A stretch of 37,847 nt of DNA from QHWK01 sp035315685 (GTDB lineage Bacteria > Acidobacteriota > Vicinamibacteria > Vicinamibacterales > CAVVIG01), in the NCBI GenBank assembly GCA_035315685.1, contig DATFXR010000177.1, positions 1-37,847 on the forward strand. Reading direction: 5' to 3'. Both the position numbers and the translations under genes were made by a program. Shown piece after piece: positions 10,801 through 17,577 of this stretch. The notes beneath the pieces are model-generated. The model ran no database searches and had not been told where the DNA came from. It saw only the letters and a program-made list of their open reading frames with translations. Every line of letters begins with the position of its first letter. Position 1 is the stretch's first letter.

Positions 10801-10987
10801 CGGGCACTTCGGCCTTCCGGGCATGCGTGAGCGCGCCGAGCTGGCTGGCGGTCATCTCGAAGTGTGGAGCGAAGTGGGGCTCGGCACCGAAGTGGAGGTG
10901 ACGATTCCTGCAGCCGCCGCGTACGCAGTCCCTCGTGCGCGCGGCCGCTTCTGGGTGTTTGCCAGCAGGGTGGGTACGAACCCATGA
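7850..10987 (+). CDS. Propeller sensor histidine kinase 3 (Reg_prop / Y_Y_Y / HisKA_3 / HATPase_c)
   Basis: Third tandem paralogue, predicted 1045 residues. The start is GTG 7850 in a GTGA overlap with kinase 2; AAGGAG at 7831-7836 is a plausible ribosome site. A signal peptide (about 1-30, ending PPAFA) precedes ALNPALDVTQYVHNAW. Propeller repeats (DGTLWIAT, EGSLWVGT, GGLWIGTSGGG, EGNVWVAT), a Y_Y_Y domain (LEGFDRDWQDVGNRR), one membrane helix, HisKA_3 with H824 in RELHDTLLQ and HATPase_c with N942 and GHFGLPGMRER follow. All catalytic motifs are present, so it should be active. Its stop forms an ATGA overlap with the response regulator, making it the kinase most tightly coupled to that protein. 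All three tandem kinases share a basic tail after the ATPase domain (AAAAYA..RARGR), of unknown purpose. Confidence 0.95.
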   Translation: MTRTRRRERAIVAVGALLASLLLACVPPAFALNPALDVTQYVHNAWRIREGFTKGSITSFAQTADGYIWLGTEFGLLRFDGVRTVPWQPPQGQSLPSTYIMALLAANDGTLWIATLDGVVSWKSGALTVYPELAGIYVSKFLEDRSGAIWLAGQTIGKLTGRLCSIRSGAIQCDGADGSLGIGVGELYQDGEGSLWVGTSLGFWRWAPGPRQFFAVPGQPNGIRGVAEDDDGALVVPTRGTIRFFAHGAEMPSRQTPARARPYQVTRMLRDRDGGLWIGTSGGGVVHLHQGRMDVFGPSDGLSSDGAHALFEDREGNVWVATSDGLDRFREPAVATFAVAQGLSSANITSVLAARDGSVWLGSSEGLNRWRDGHNTIYHDHRTLAAIAPSDGADNVREIVGPGLPAHGVHSLAQDHLGRVWVSTRDGVGFIDHDRFTPISGLPAGENVNFVAEDSGGTVWVANFDGSLFEIVEGGVAQRVPPATLGHTDPVSVIAADPVRGGVWLGFARGGIAYFTGGQVRESYGGADGLGAGRVTSFQLDRDGTLWAATAHGLSVVKGGRVTTLAARQGLPCDTVHWAIEDDARMFWLFTTCGLVRVARDDLEGGRVRRTTVYDNGDGVRLEASIGSYNPLVSKSADGRIWFRTVVGVSVIDPRRLPLNSIPPPVHVERIAADRTNYDAGSTGPTPVRLPALTRDLQIDYTALSFVAPEKVRFRYTLEGFDRDWQDVGNRRQAFYTNLPPGSYRFRVSASNNSGVWNDAGAALDLSIAPAYYQTAWFRAAAAFGVMALLWMLYQYRLRLVAHEFDARLQERVNERTRIARELHDTLLQGFHGLLFRFQAVSNMLPARPVEAKQQLDGAIDQVAQAITEGRDAVQNLRASTTITNDLAEAISTLAAELGAAAVTDSNASPAVVDVEVEGTPRHLRPILRDDVYRIAGEALRNALRYAHARRIEVELRYDERQLQVRVRDDGRGIDPAVRDDRRPGHFGLPGMRERAELAGGHLEVWSEVGLGTEVEVTIPAAAAYAVPRARGRFWVFASRVGTNP

Positions 10988-11616
10988 GCGAAACGACGAG
11001 TCCGATTCGGATCCTGACGGTCGACGATCATCCTCTGCTGCGCGGAGGGATCGCGGCACTCATCAGCGGTCAGCCGGACATGACCGTGGTCGCGGAGTGC
11101 TCGAACGGACGCGAAGCGATCCACGAGTTCCGCGCGCATCGGCCCGACATCACGTTGATGGATCTGCAGATGCCGGAGATGAACGGCCTGGACGCGATCA
11201 TTGCGATTCGCGCCGAGTCTCCCGACGCACGAATCATCGTGCTGACGACGTATGCCGGTGACGTCCAGGCCTTGCGCGCGCTTCAGGCCGGTGCGCGGGC
11301 GTACCTGCTGAAAAGTCAGGTCCACAAGGAGCTTCTCGAGACGGTTCGCGCGGTCCATACCGGCAAGAAGGCGCTGGCGCCACAGGTTTCCTACGAGCTT
11401 GCCGAGCACGCGACCGACGACGCGCTGACCAAGGCGGAAATCGAGGTGCTCCGGCTGATCGCCGCCGGGAACGCGAACAAGCAAATCGCCGATCAGCTGT
11501 CGATCAGCGAAGACACGGTCAAGGGGCGCGTCAAGAACATCCTGTCGAAGCTCGGCGCCAACGATCGGACGCACGCCGCGATGATCGGTCTCAAACGCGG
11601 CATCATCGAGTTCTGA
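10984..11616 (+). CDS. NarL/FixJ-family response regulator (receiver + LuxR HTH)
   Basis: Predicted 210 residues. The N-terminal receiver has the acidic pair D14/D15, phospho-acceptor D60 in LMDLQMPEMNG, T88/T89 and K110 in YLLKS. The C-terminal LuxR-type helix-turn-helix (about 145-208) includes LTKAEIEVLRLIAAG, NKQIADQLSISEDTVKGRV and KNILSKLGANDR. It binds DNA as a phosphorylated dimer and is the only output protein in the operon, so all three upstream kinases probably converge on it, and perhaps the distant kinase at 31109-34206 as well. ATG 10984 overlaps the kinase 3 stop by 4 bases. Targets are unknown; receptor and kinase operons are natural candidates. A short decayed relative of its DNA-binding end lies at 37617-37781. 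Confidence 0.96.
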   Translation: MSETTSPIRILTVDDHPLLRGGIAALISGQPDMTVVAECSNGREAIHEFRAHRPDITLMDLQMPEMNGLDAIIAIRAESPDARIIVLTTYAGDVQALRALQAGARAYLLKSQVHKELLETVRAVHTGKKALAPQVSYELAEHATDDALTKAEIEVLRLIAAGNANKQIADQLSISEDTVKGRVKNILSKLGANDRTHAAMIGLKRGIIEF

Positions 11617-11756
11617 GTCGTACCCGAAAGAGTATGGTGTCCTGACTCGTTCGAGGCCTTCTGTCGAGCCTCGACGTCGGGACGGTCCGGCAGGGCGTCC
11701 GTGCGAAGACTGTTCTCGACGTTCGCCGGGCGTTTCCCCATCCTGCAGTACGGAGT

Positions 11757-11774
11757 GTCCGGCTTTAGCCGGAC
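11757..11774. repeat. Inverted repeat GTCCGGC-TTTA-GCCGGAC
   Basis: Perfect 7-bp stem with a 4-base loop, 140 bases after the response-regulator stop. It could end the kinase operon by a factor-dependent route, since no T-tract follows. Confidence 0.4.
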
Positions 11775-11843
11775 CGTGATCGCGCTGCACTCCCCACTGT
11801 AGAGGGTCTCTTCTCCGACTCGAAAGAGGTGGCGTCGGTCACG

Positions 11844-11866
11844 ATCGAGTCGCTCTCAGACTCGAT
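11844..11866. repeat. Inverted repeat ATCGAGTC-N7-GACTCGAT
   Basis: Perfect 8-bp arms around a 7-base loop, upstream of the sigma-54 activator. The symmetry and position suit a regulator-binding site, but no family-specific motif is recognised. Confidence 0.4.
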
Positions 11867-11926
11867 GCAGGATTGCCCTCGTGACGCACCACCTTCAGAA
11901 TGCTTCGCAACGAATCGAGGCATGTG

Positions 11927-13021
11927 ATGGACGCGACATCAGCAGTGACCGACTTCGTCAGCCATCCCCACAGCTCGTTCGAGCGTGTCGGCGTCTCGCC
12001 GACTCGCACGGGCGGCGGACGTACCGAAGACGGTGCGGTGATCATCGGCGATCCGGCCCTGGAGGGGGTGATCCGGTACGGGATCGTCGGCTGCAGTCCG
12101 GCGCTGCGGCACGCGCTCGAGGAAATCGAGCTGGTCGCGCCAACTGACGCGACCGCGCTGATCTGCGGCGAGACCGGTACGGGGAAAGAGCTGATCGCGC
12201 AGGCCGTCCACAACCTGAGCGCGCGCCGCCCGCAGCCGTTCGTGAAAGTCAACTGTGCGGCGATTCCGACCGGCCTGCTCGAAAGCGAGCTGTTCGGGCA
12301 CGAGAAGGGCGCCTTCACCGGCGCCATCAATCAGCGGATCGGCCGGTTCGAGCTCGCCAACCGCGGAACGATCTTCCTCGACGAGATTGGCGAGGCGCCG
12401 CTCGAGCTCCAGCCCAAGCTGCTGCGCGTGCTGCAGGAGCACGAGTTCGAACGCCTCGGCAGCTCGCGGACCATCCACACCGACGCCCGGCTGCTCGCCG
12501 CCAGCAATGTCAGTCTGGCGGCGATGGTCGACGCGAAGAAGTTTCGCGCCGATCTCTTCTATCGGTTGAACGTCTTTCCGATCCACGTGCCGGCGCTGCG
12601 GGAGCGGCGGGAAGACATTCCGCTGCTGGTGAGATACTTCGCGCACCATTTCGCGGGACGAATGGGCCGGCGCTGTCGATGGATCCCAGCGACCACCATG
12701 GCCGCGCTCGTCGAGTACTCGTGGCCGGGGAACATCCGCGAGCTGCAGAACCTGATCGAGCGCGCCGTGATCCGGTCGACCGGCGAGCGGCTGGAGGTTC
12801 CGGTGCCGGACATCGATCCGCGCCAGATCGAGACGACCGGTCACGGTGCACACGGGACGCTCGAAGAGGCCGAACGCGCGCACATCCGCGCCACGCTGCA
12901 GGATACCGGCTGGGTGCTGTCAGGACCACGCGGAGCCGCCCAGCGCCTCGGCATGAATCGCAGCACGCTTCAGTTCCGGATGAAGAAGCTCGGGATCGAG
13001 CGTCCGAGCGTGAGTGAGTGA
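11927..13021 (+). CDS. Sigma-54-dependent transcriptional activator, no sensor domain
   Basis: Predicted 364 residues. A short N-terminus of about 50 residues carries no receiver, GAF or PAS domain. The AAA+ domain follows with Walker A GETGTGKE, the sigma-54-contacting GAFTGA loop, Walker B TIFLDEIGE, and the arginine-containing RADLFYRLNVFPI region. The C-terminus has a Fis-type helix-turn-helix (GPRGAAQRLGMNRSTLQ). Such proteins use ATP hydrolysis to open complexes of sigma-54 polymerase. ATG 11927 is chosen because GAGG at 11917-11920 lies six bases upstream; ATG 11900 is an in-frame alternative. Without a sensory domain, control must come from its level, from oligomerisation or from a partner protein. 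A good sigma-54 promoter lies just downstream at 13158-13173, the likeliest local target. Confidence 0.94.
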   Translation: MDATSAVTDFVSHPHSSFERVGVSPTRTGGGRTEDGAVIIGDPALEGVIRYGIVGCSPALRHALEEIELVAPTDATALICGETGTGKELIAQAVHNLSARRPQPFVKVNCAAIPTGLLESELFGHEKGAFTGAINQRIGRFELANRGTIFLDEIGEAPLELQPKLLRVLQEHEFERLGSSRTIHTDARLLAASNVSLAAMVDAKKFRADLFYRLNVFPIHVPALRERREDIPLLVRYFAHHFAGRMGRRCRWIPATTMAALVEYSWPGNIRELQNLIERAVIRSTGERLEVPVPDIDPRQIETTGHGAHGTLEEAERAHIRATLQDTGWVLSGPRGAAQRLGMNRSTLQFRMKKLGIERPSVSE

Positions 13022-13066
13022 GCGAACGGCGAGCGACCCCATCGATGACGACGAGCATCACCTGTT

Positions 13067-13092
13067 AGCGGGTTGGCAGTCGCCAGCCCGCT
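13067..13092 (+). terminator. Strong hairpin after the sigma-54 activator
   Basis: Arms 13067-13077 and 13082-13092 form an 11-bp GC-rich stem (one G-U pair) with a 4-base loop, 45 bases after the activator stop and before the sigma-54 promoter. There is no T-run, so termination efficiency is uncertain, but the position fits a transcript end. Confidence 0.5.
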
Positions 13093-13157
13093 GGCAGCTC
13101 CGTCGAATCCTCTCTTCGATTTTCAAGGATTTATCCGAAGGATTCGCGCAGTCCGTG

Positions 13158-13173
13158 TGGCACTTGCCGTGCA
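13158..13173 (+). promoter_or_regulatory. Sigma-54 (-24/-12) promoter
   Basis: TGGCACTTGCCGTGCA matches the consensus TGGCACG-N4-TTGCW: six of seven bases in the -24 box, four of five in the -12 box, and exact GG-to-GC spacing. Transcription should begin near 13184, about 60 bases before the start codon at 13245. It lies next to a sigma-54 activator gene, which strengthens the call. Confidence 0.75.
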
Positions 13174-13244
13174 CCATCGGGCACTGAGACACGGCCGGTC
13201 AGACGTACATTTCCAACGACTCGTTCATGGTGAGGAGAAGAGCA

Positions 13245-13541
13245 ATGAGTACTGAGAACATCGCGAAGAAAGCTGTCGAAGACAAGATCGAAGCGCAGGT
13301 CAAGACCGTCCAGGCGAAGCTGGATGTGCTGAAGCTCAAGGCCGAAGCGGCCAAGGCAATCGCCGAGGTCGCAGCGATCGCGGAACTCGTGACCAGGAAG
13401 CGCGCCGTCGATCAGAAGCTGAGCGAGCTGAAGAAATCGGGTGAAACCAAGTACCAACAGGCCAAGGCGGACGTCGAGTCGCGCGTCGCGGAGCTCGAGC
13501 AGTCGGTGCAGGCGATCGAGGCGAAGATCAAAGCGGCGTAG
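13245..13541 (+). CDS. Small coiled-coil protein
   Basis: Predicted 98 residues, almost entirely Lys/Glu/Ala-rich helix with heptad-like spacing and no Cys, Trp or Pro; no signal peptide or membrane segment. No named family is recognised. The start is ATG 13245 because GAGGAG at 13232-13237 lies seven bases upstream; an in-frame ATG at 13227 would place that site inside the gene. It is the first gene after the sigma-54 promoter and sits 47 bases before the SYLF gene, so the two are probably cotranscribed. Its composition resembles stress-related or structural helical proteins, but this is only an impression. Confidence 0.8.
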   Translation: MSTENIAKKAVEDKIEAQVKTVQAKLDVLKLKAEAAKAIAEVAAIAELVTRKRAVDQKLSELKKSGETKYQQAKADVESRVAELEQSVQAIEAKIKAA

Positions 13542-13588
13542 GCGACTGAACCTCTGGCCCTTGTACGTGTAGAAATGGAGCAGTCGTG

Positions 13589-14314
13589 ATGAAACACAGC
13601 AGCATCGTTGCCGCGACCATGATTGCGATGATCGCCTTCGCCACGCTGACAATGTCCGCGCGGTCCAAATCCAATGACGACAAGATCAAGGAGGCGGCCG
13701 AGCAATCCGACAGAGCCGCGAAGGCCTTCGACGCCGTGATGGGAATTCCGGACAAGGCGATCCCAACCGACCTGTTGTCGCGCGCGAAAGCGGTCGCGGT
13801 GTTTCCGCGGGTCATCAAGGTCGCCTTTACTGTCGGCGGCGAAGGCGGACGAGGTGTCGTCAGCCGGCAAAAGGACGGAGCGTGGGGCAATCCGGTGTTC
13901 ATTCGTGGAGGCGGTCCCAGCGTGGGGGCCCAGGTCGGCGCCTCGTCGACCGACTACTTCCTGCTGCTCATGAACGACGAGAGCGTGGAAGGGCTGATGA
14001 AGGACAAGTTCGAGCTCGGCGGGGAAGCCGGCGTGGCGGCGGGGCCGGTCGGCCGCAACGCCGGCGCCGGCACCGACGCGCTGATGCACGCGGCAATCCT
14101 GTCGTACTCGCGCAGCCGCGGCCTGTTTGCCGGGGTCAACGTGAAAGGCGTCGTTCTTCGGCCGGAAGACGACTTGAACAGGGCCGTTTACAACAAGAGC
14201 GCGCGTGAGCTCTTGAGCGACTCGATCGCGACGGCGAGTCCGTCCGAAGGGCTCGCCGCGTTTCCGAACACGCTCACCCGTTACACGACGACGAAATCCA
14301 GCGGTGATCAATGA
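13589..14314 (+). CDS. SYLF/YSC84-domain (DUF500) exported protein
   Basis: Predicted 241 residues. An N-terminal hydrophobic signal segment (about 1-25, ending MSA) is followed by a SYLF domain: IPTDLLSRAKAVAVFPRV, GGEGGRGVVSRQ, WGNPVFIRGGG, ADYF-like TDYFLLLMN, and SRSRGLFAGVNVKG near the end. Eukaryotic SYLF proteins bind membrane lipids; the bacterial role is not settled, and a periplasmic or envelope role is inferred from the signal. ATG 13589 has GGAG eight bases upstream; GTG 13586 is possible. It probably shares the sigma-54 promoter with the coiled-coil gene, which would place both in an activator-controlled response. Confidence 0.9.
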   Translation: MKHSSIVAATMIAMIAFATLTMSARSKSNDDKIKEAAEQSDRAAKAFDAVMGIPDKAIPTDLLSRAKAVAVFPRVIKVAFTVGGEGGRGVVSRQKDGAWGNPVFIRGGGPSVGAQVGASSTDYFLLLMNDESVEGLMKDKFELGGEAGVAAGPVGRNAGAGTDALMHAAILSYSRSRGLFAGVNVKGVVLRPEDDLNRAVYNKSARELLSDSIATASPSEGLAAFPNTLTRYTTTKSSGDQ

Positions 14315-14403
14315 GCAGGACCGGCGCCGCGGAGGCCCACCGACAGTGCGATTCGCCATTGACGGAGATTGATAGAATCCACCGATGACCGGCAGATCCG
14401 CAG

Positions 14404-16383
14404 ATGAGTGATCGGGCCGCCGCGCAACCGCCGAGTCCGCAGCCAGGGGTTCCGCCCTCCGATCAACCGTCGCGGCGCCCCTGGCGGACCGAGGGCTTGC
14501 CGAAGGGAGAGCCCGCGAAGCAGCGGCGCTGGATCGGCGCGGCCGCCTGGGGCGTCGGCTATTTGATCCTGTTCGGACTGCTGACGCTGCAGGACCGGCT
14601 CGCACGGCCTGAGGCGGTGTCTTATACCGAGTTCAAGGCCCAGGTCGCTGCCGGCAACGTCGCCGAAGTGTTTGCCCGGGGCGACACGATCGAAGGCGCG
14701 CTGAACAAGCCCGCCCCGATGCCGAAGCAGCAGACCCGCACGTATCTGCAGTTCAAGACCGAGCGGCCAACCTTTGCCGCCGACGATCTGCTCACTGAAC
14801 TGGCGGCAGGCAGCGCGACCGTCCGCGCCACGCCGATCGTCCAGGAGCGCGGGACGCTGACGAATCTGCTCGTCTCGGTCGCGCCAATTCTGCTGCTCCT
14901 CGGGTTCTATTTCTGGATGTTCAAGCGGCAGCAATCGGCGCTGGGCGGATTGCTCGGTAGCGGTGCGCGAAAGCGCGTCGATCCCGAAACCGTTCGCGTG
15001 TCGTTCGACGATGTGGCAGGCATCGACGAAGTCAAGGCGGAGATCAGCGAGGTCGTCGACTTCCTGCGCGCGCCCGGGAAATACGCTCGCCTCGGTGCCC
15101 GCGCTCCCAAAGGCGTCCTGCTGACCGGCGCGCCCGGGACCGGCAAGACGCTGCTGGCGCGCGCGACCGCCGGCGAAGCGAACGTGCCGTTCTTCAGCGC
15201 CAGCGCGTCCGAGTTCATCGAGATGATCGTCGGCGTTGGCGCGAGCCGGGTCCGAGAGCTCTTTGGCGAAGCGCGCAAGGTCGCACCGGCGATCATCTTC
15301 ATCGACGAAATCGACACGATCGGCCGCACCAGAGCCGGCGCGTTGTCGGTCGGCGGCCACGACGAGCGCGAGCAGACGCTCAATCAGATCCTCACGGAGA
15401 TGGACGGATTCACCGGCAGCGAAGGCGTCGTCGTGCTGGCCGCGACCAACCGTCCCGACGTCCTCGATCCGGCGCTCCTCCGGCCGGGCCGGTTCGATCG
15501 GCAGATCGTCGTTCACGCGCCCGATCGCAAGGGCCGCGAGGCCATCCTCCGGGTCCACACGAGAAAGGTCCCGCTCGGCAAAGACGTCGATCTGGGAGAT
15601 CTCGCCGCCTCCACACCCGGCATGACGGGCGCCGATCTTGCGAATCTGGTGAACGAGGCGGCGCTGCTGGCCGCCCGCCGCGGCCAGCAGGACGTCTCGC
15701 AGCGCGATTTGACCGACGCGCTGGAGAAAGTGCAGCTCGGCACGGCACGCAACGTCGTCATTCCGGAGGACGAACGACGCCGGACGGCGTACCACGAAGC
15801 CGGCCACGCGCTGATCGGCATGCTCCAGCCCGGCGCGGACCCGGTGCGGAAAATCTCCATCGTCCCCCGTGGCCGGGCGTTGGGCGTGACGTTGTCGACC
15901 CCCGACACCGACCGCTACGGGTACGACGAGAAGTATCTGCGAGGCCGGATCATCGGCGCGCTCGGGGGAAAGGCGGCCGAGCAGGAAGTGTTCGGCGTCG
16001 TGACCACGGGCGCGGAAGCCGATCTGGAGACCGTGACGCGCATCGCGCGTGCGATGGTCGGCCGGTGGGGCATGTCCGAGCGGATAGGTTCAGTGTCAGT
16101 CCTGCCGGCGGAAGGCGATCCGCGGCTGGCCGGCGTCTCCGACACCATGCTCGGCGCAGTCGACGAGGAAGTCCGTCGCATCGTCGATGAGTGTTATGGG
16201 GAGGCGCGCCGGCTCCTGAGAGCGAATCGCAACAAGCTCGACGCCATTGTCACGCAGCTGCTGATACATGAGACCCTGGATGAATCCGACGCGTACGCTG
16301 CCGCGGGAGTCGAACGGCCGCCCGCGAGCAGCGCCGGCGCGGGCGTTCAGGCGGCGGCCGCGCGAATCGCCGGTCGCGCCTGA
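14404..16383 (+). CDS. ftsH: ATP-dependent zinc metalloprotease FtsH
   Basis: Predicted 659 residues, the usual length. A Pro-rich cytoplasmic start, a membrane helix (about 44-62), a periplasmic FtsH_ext segment (YTEFKAQVAAGNVAEV) and a second helix (about 155-175) come first. The AAA+ domain has Walker A GAPGTGKT (K248), Walker B IIFIDEID and the second-region-of-homology ATNRPDVLDPALLRPGRFDRQ. The M41 peptidase has HEAGH (H464, E465, H468) and a downstream Asp in GAEADLETVTR as third zinc ligand. The hexamer degrades membrane and some soluble proteins at the inner membrane. ATG 14404 has no strong ribosome site, and an upstream ATG at 14385 is out of frame. It is 89 bases after the SYLF gene in the same direction, so cotranscription is possible. 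The short Ala-rich tail is unremarkable. Confidence 0.97.
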   Translation: MSDRAAAQPPSPQPGVPPSDQPSRRPWRTEGLPKGEPAKQRRWIGAAAWGVGYLILFGLLTLQDRLARPEAVSYTEFKAQVAAGNVAEVFARGDTIEGALNKPAPMPKQQTRTYLQFKTERPTFAADDLLTELAAGSATVRATPIVQERGTLTNLLVSVAPILLLLGFYFWMFKRQQSALGGLLGSGARKRVDPETVRVSFDDVAGIDEVKAEISEVVDFLRAPGKYARLGARAPKGVLLTGAPGTGKTLLARATAGEANVPFFSASASEFIEMIVGVGASRVRELFGEARKVAPAIIFIDEIDTIGRTRAGALSVGGHDEREQTLNQILTEMDGFTGSEGVVVLAATNRPDVLDPALLRPGRFDRQIVVHAPDRKGREAILRVHTRKVPLGKDVDLGDLAASTPGMTGADLANLVNEAALLAARRGQQDVSQRDLTDALEKVQLGTARNVVIPEDERRRTAYHEAGHALIGMLQPGADPVRKISIVPRGRALGVTLSTPDTDRYGYDEKYLRGRIIGALGGKAAEQEVFGVVTTGAEADLETVTRIARAMVGRWGMSERIGSVSVLPAEGDPRLAGVSDTMLGAVDEEVRRIVDECYGEARRLLRANRNKLDAIVTQLLIHETLDESDAYAAAGVERPPASSAGAGVQAAAARIAGRA

Positions 16384-16437
16384 CAGGGAAAAGCGATCCA
16401 ACCAGACAAACGATAGTATCCAGACACGCGCCTCCGC

Positions 16438-16956
16438 ATGATTCGACGCGGTTTCTTCGCGCTGACGATTCTGACCGTGACGTTGGTGTGCGACGCGGCG
16501 CGGCCCGCTGCGGCGCAAACGGACGAGATCCAGGTGTACGACGGCGGCGTCGCGGCGCCGGGGATTTTCAATCTCACCTGGCACAACAACTTCACGCCGA
16601 AGGGCATCGACACCGCGCCGAATCCCGGATCGGTGGTGGCGGACAAATCCTTCAACGGCGTCACCGAGTGGGCGTACGGCGTCACGAAGTGGTTCGAGGC
16701 GGGCCTCTACCTGCCGCTCTACACCGACGACAAGAATCTTGGCTGGGGCATCAACCGCGCGAAGCTGCGGGCGCTATTCGCGGTGCCGCGTGCCGACGAC
16801 CGCAGCTTCTTCTACGGATCGAACTTCGAGTTCAGCCGGGTGTTCGGGCCGTCGGGCGCGGCGGCGCGGCTCGGCATTGCGCGCTCCACGCTCGAATCGA
16901 AAATCCGTGCCCTCGGGATCAACAAGAACCGGTTTCGCGGACGACGGTCGACGTAA
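16438..16956 (+). pseudogene. In-frame chimera: outer-membrane-protein N-terminus joined to a sigma-54-activator Fis HTH tail
   Basis: A 172-residue open frame of two unrelated parts. Residues 1-27 are a signal peptide (ending AAAQ). Residues to about 137 (YDGGVAAPGIFNLTWHNNF, WAYGVTKWFEAGLYLPLY, FFYGSNFEFS) look like the first strands of an outer-membrane beta-barrel protein of the kind found in many Proteobacteria and Acidobacteria, normally well over 200 residues. From about residue 138 the sequence switches abruptly to GPSGAAARLGIARSTLESK and LGINKNRFR, the C-terminal helix-turn-helix of NtrC-type activators. A DNA-binding helix cannot work in an exported protein. A deletion that removed the end of one gene and most of the next is the simplest explanation; the CGGG repeats near 16847-16860 could have served as microhomology. 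A functional fusion is much less likely. Confidence 0.8.
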
Positions 16957-17066
16957 GTAATCGCTCCTGCGTCCGATTGCTGAGGCGGCTCGAAAGAGTC
17001 GCGAAGCCAACTCTTCCGGGGCTCCGTCGCGTGTCCGATGTCGCGTATCGTCCGCGCAGGGGATCC

Positions 17067-17477
17067 GTGCGGCGTCTCTTTTCCAACTTCGCAACCGGGC
17101 AGCCTGGCGTCGGACTGCTGGTGATGCGGCTCGTCGCCGGAGGCGTGCAGGTGTTCCGCGGCGTCGCGGGCGTGGCGGGCGCGTTGGCGATCGGACTGTC
17201 TGCGCCGGTGTGGGTCGCGAAAATCGTACTAGGCCTGATGCTGATCATCGGCTTGTGGACGCCCGTCACCGGCGGGCTCGTCGCGGTACTCGAACTGGGC
17301 ATTCTGCTCGCACGCATCGGGGATCCTTGGATTCACGTCCTCCTGATGACGCTCAGCGTCTCGCTCGCGCTGATGGGGCCCGGCGGCTGGTCGGTCGATG
17401 CGCGGCTGTTCGGGTGGAAGCGCATCGATATCGGCGATCGCCGTACCCGTTCGAGCCATCCTCCTTGCCATCGTTGA
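17067..17477 (+). CDS. DoxX-like integral membrane protein
   Basis: Predicted 136 residues with four hydrophobic helices. The opening RLFSNFATGQPGVGLLVMRLVAG and the later LIIGLWTPVTGGLVAVLE are typical of small DoxX/DUF-like proteins, usually 130-140 residues. In Bacillus the related MhqP is coexpressed with a ring-cleaving dioxygenase and an oxidoreductase during quinone stress; the biochemical role is unclear. GTG 17067 gives the usual family length; GTG 17031 is in frame but adds a basic stretch without homology. The ribosome site is poor, so the start is uncertain. It is separated by 110 bases from the upstream chimera and faces the MFS gene tail to tail. Confidence 0.8.
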   Translation: MRRLFSNFATGQPGVGLLVMRLVAGGVQVFRGVAGVAGALAIGLSAPVWVAKIVLGLMLIIGLWTPVTGGLVAVLELGILLARIGDPWIHVLLMTLSVSLALMGPGGWSVDARLFGWKRIDIGDRRTRSSHPPCHR

Positions 17478-17577
17478 GCGGTCACTCCAGTCGCCGACTC
17501 AGAAAACAGCGAGAAGTTGACACCGGCCGGACGGTCGTACGGATCGGATGTACGGACCCGGGTTCAATCTGCAAGTG

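Larger units (their letters stand above)
11617..11926 (+). other. Intergenic region with three short hairpins
   Basis: No convincing gene is seen between the response regulator and the sigma-54 activator. The stretch holds three separate inverted repeats: arms 11651-11657/11668-11674 (7 bp, 10-base loop), 11757-11763/11768-11774 (7 bp, loop TTTA) and 11844-11851/11859-11866 (8 bp, 7-base loop). None is followed by a T-run, so none is a textbook intrinsic terminator. The first two sit where operon termination is expected; the third, 60 bases before the activator start, could be an operator. Confidence 0.5.

Noticed and set aside
1621..10987. DNA repeats or a CRISPR-like array in the kinase genes
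   Set aside because: The periodicity comes from protein propeller repeats coding for LWxGT-type motifs; there are no identical repeats with regular spacers.
14359..14378. TTGACG and TAGAAT as an ftsH promoter
   Set aside because: The two hexamers are only 8 bases apart, far from the needed 16-18.
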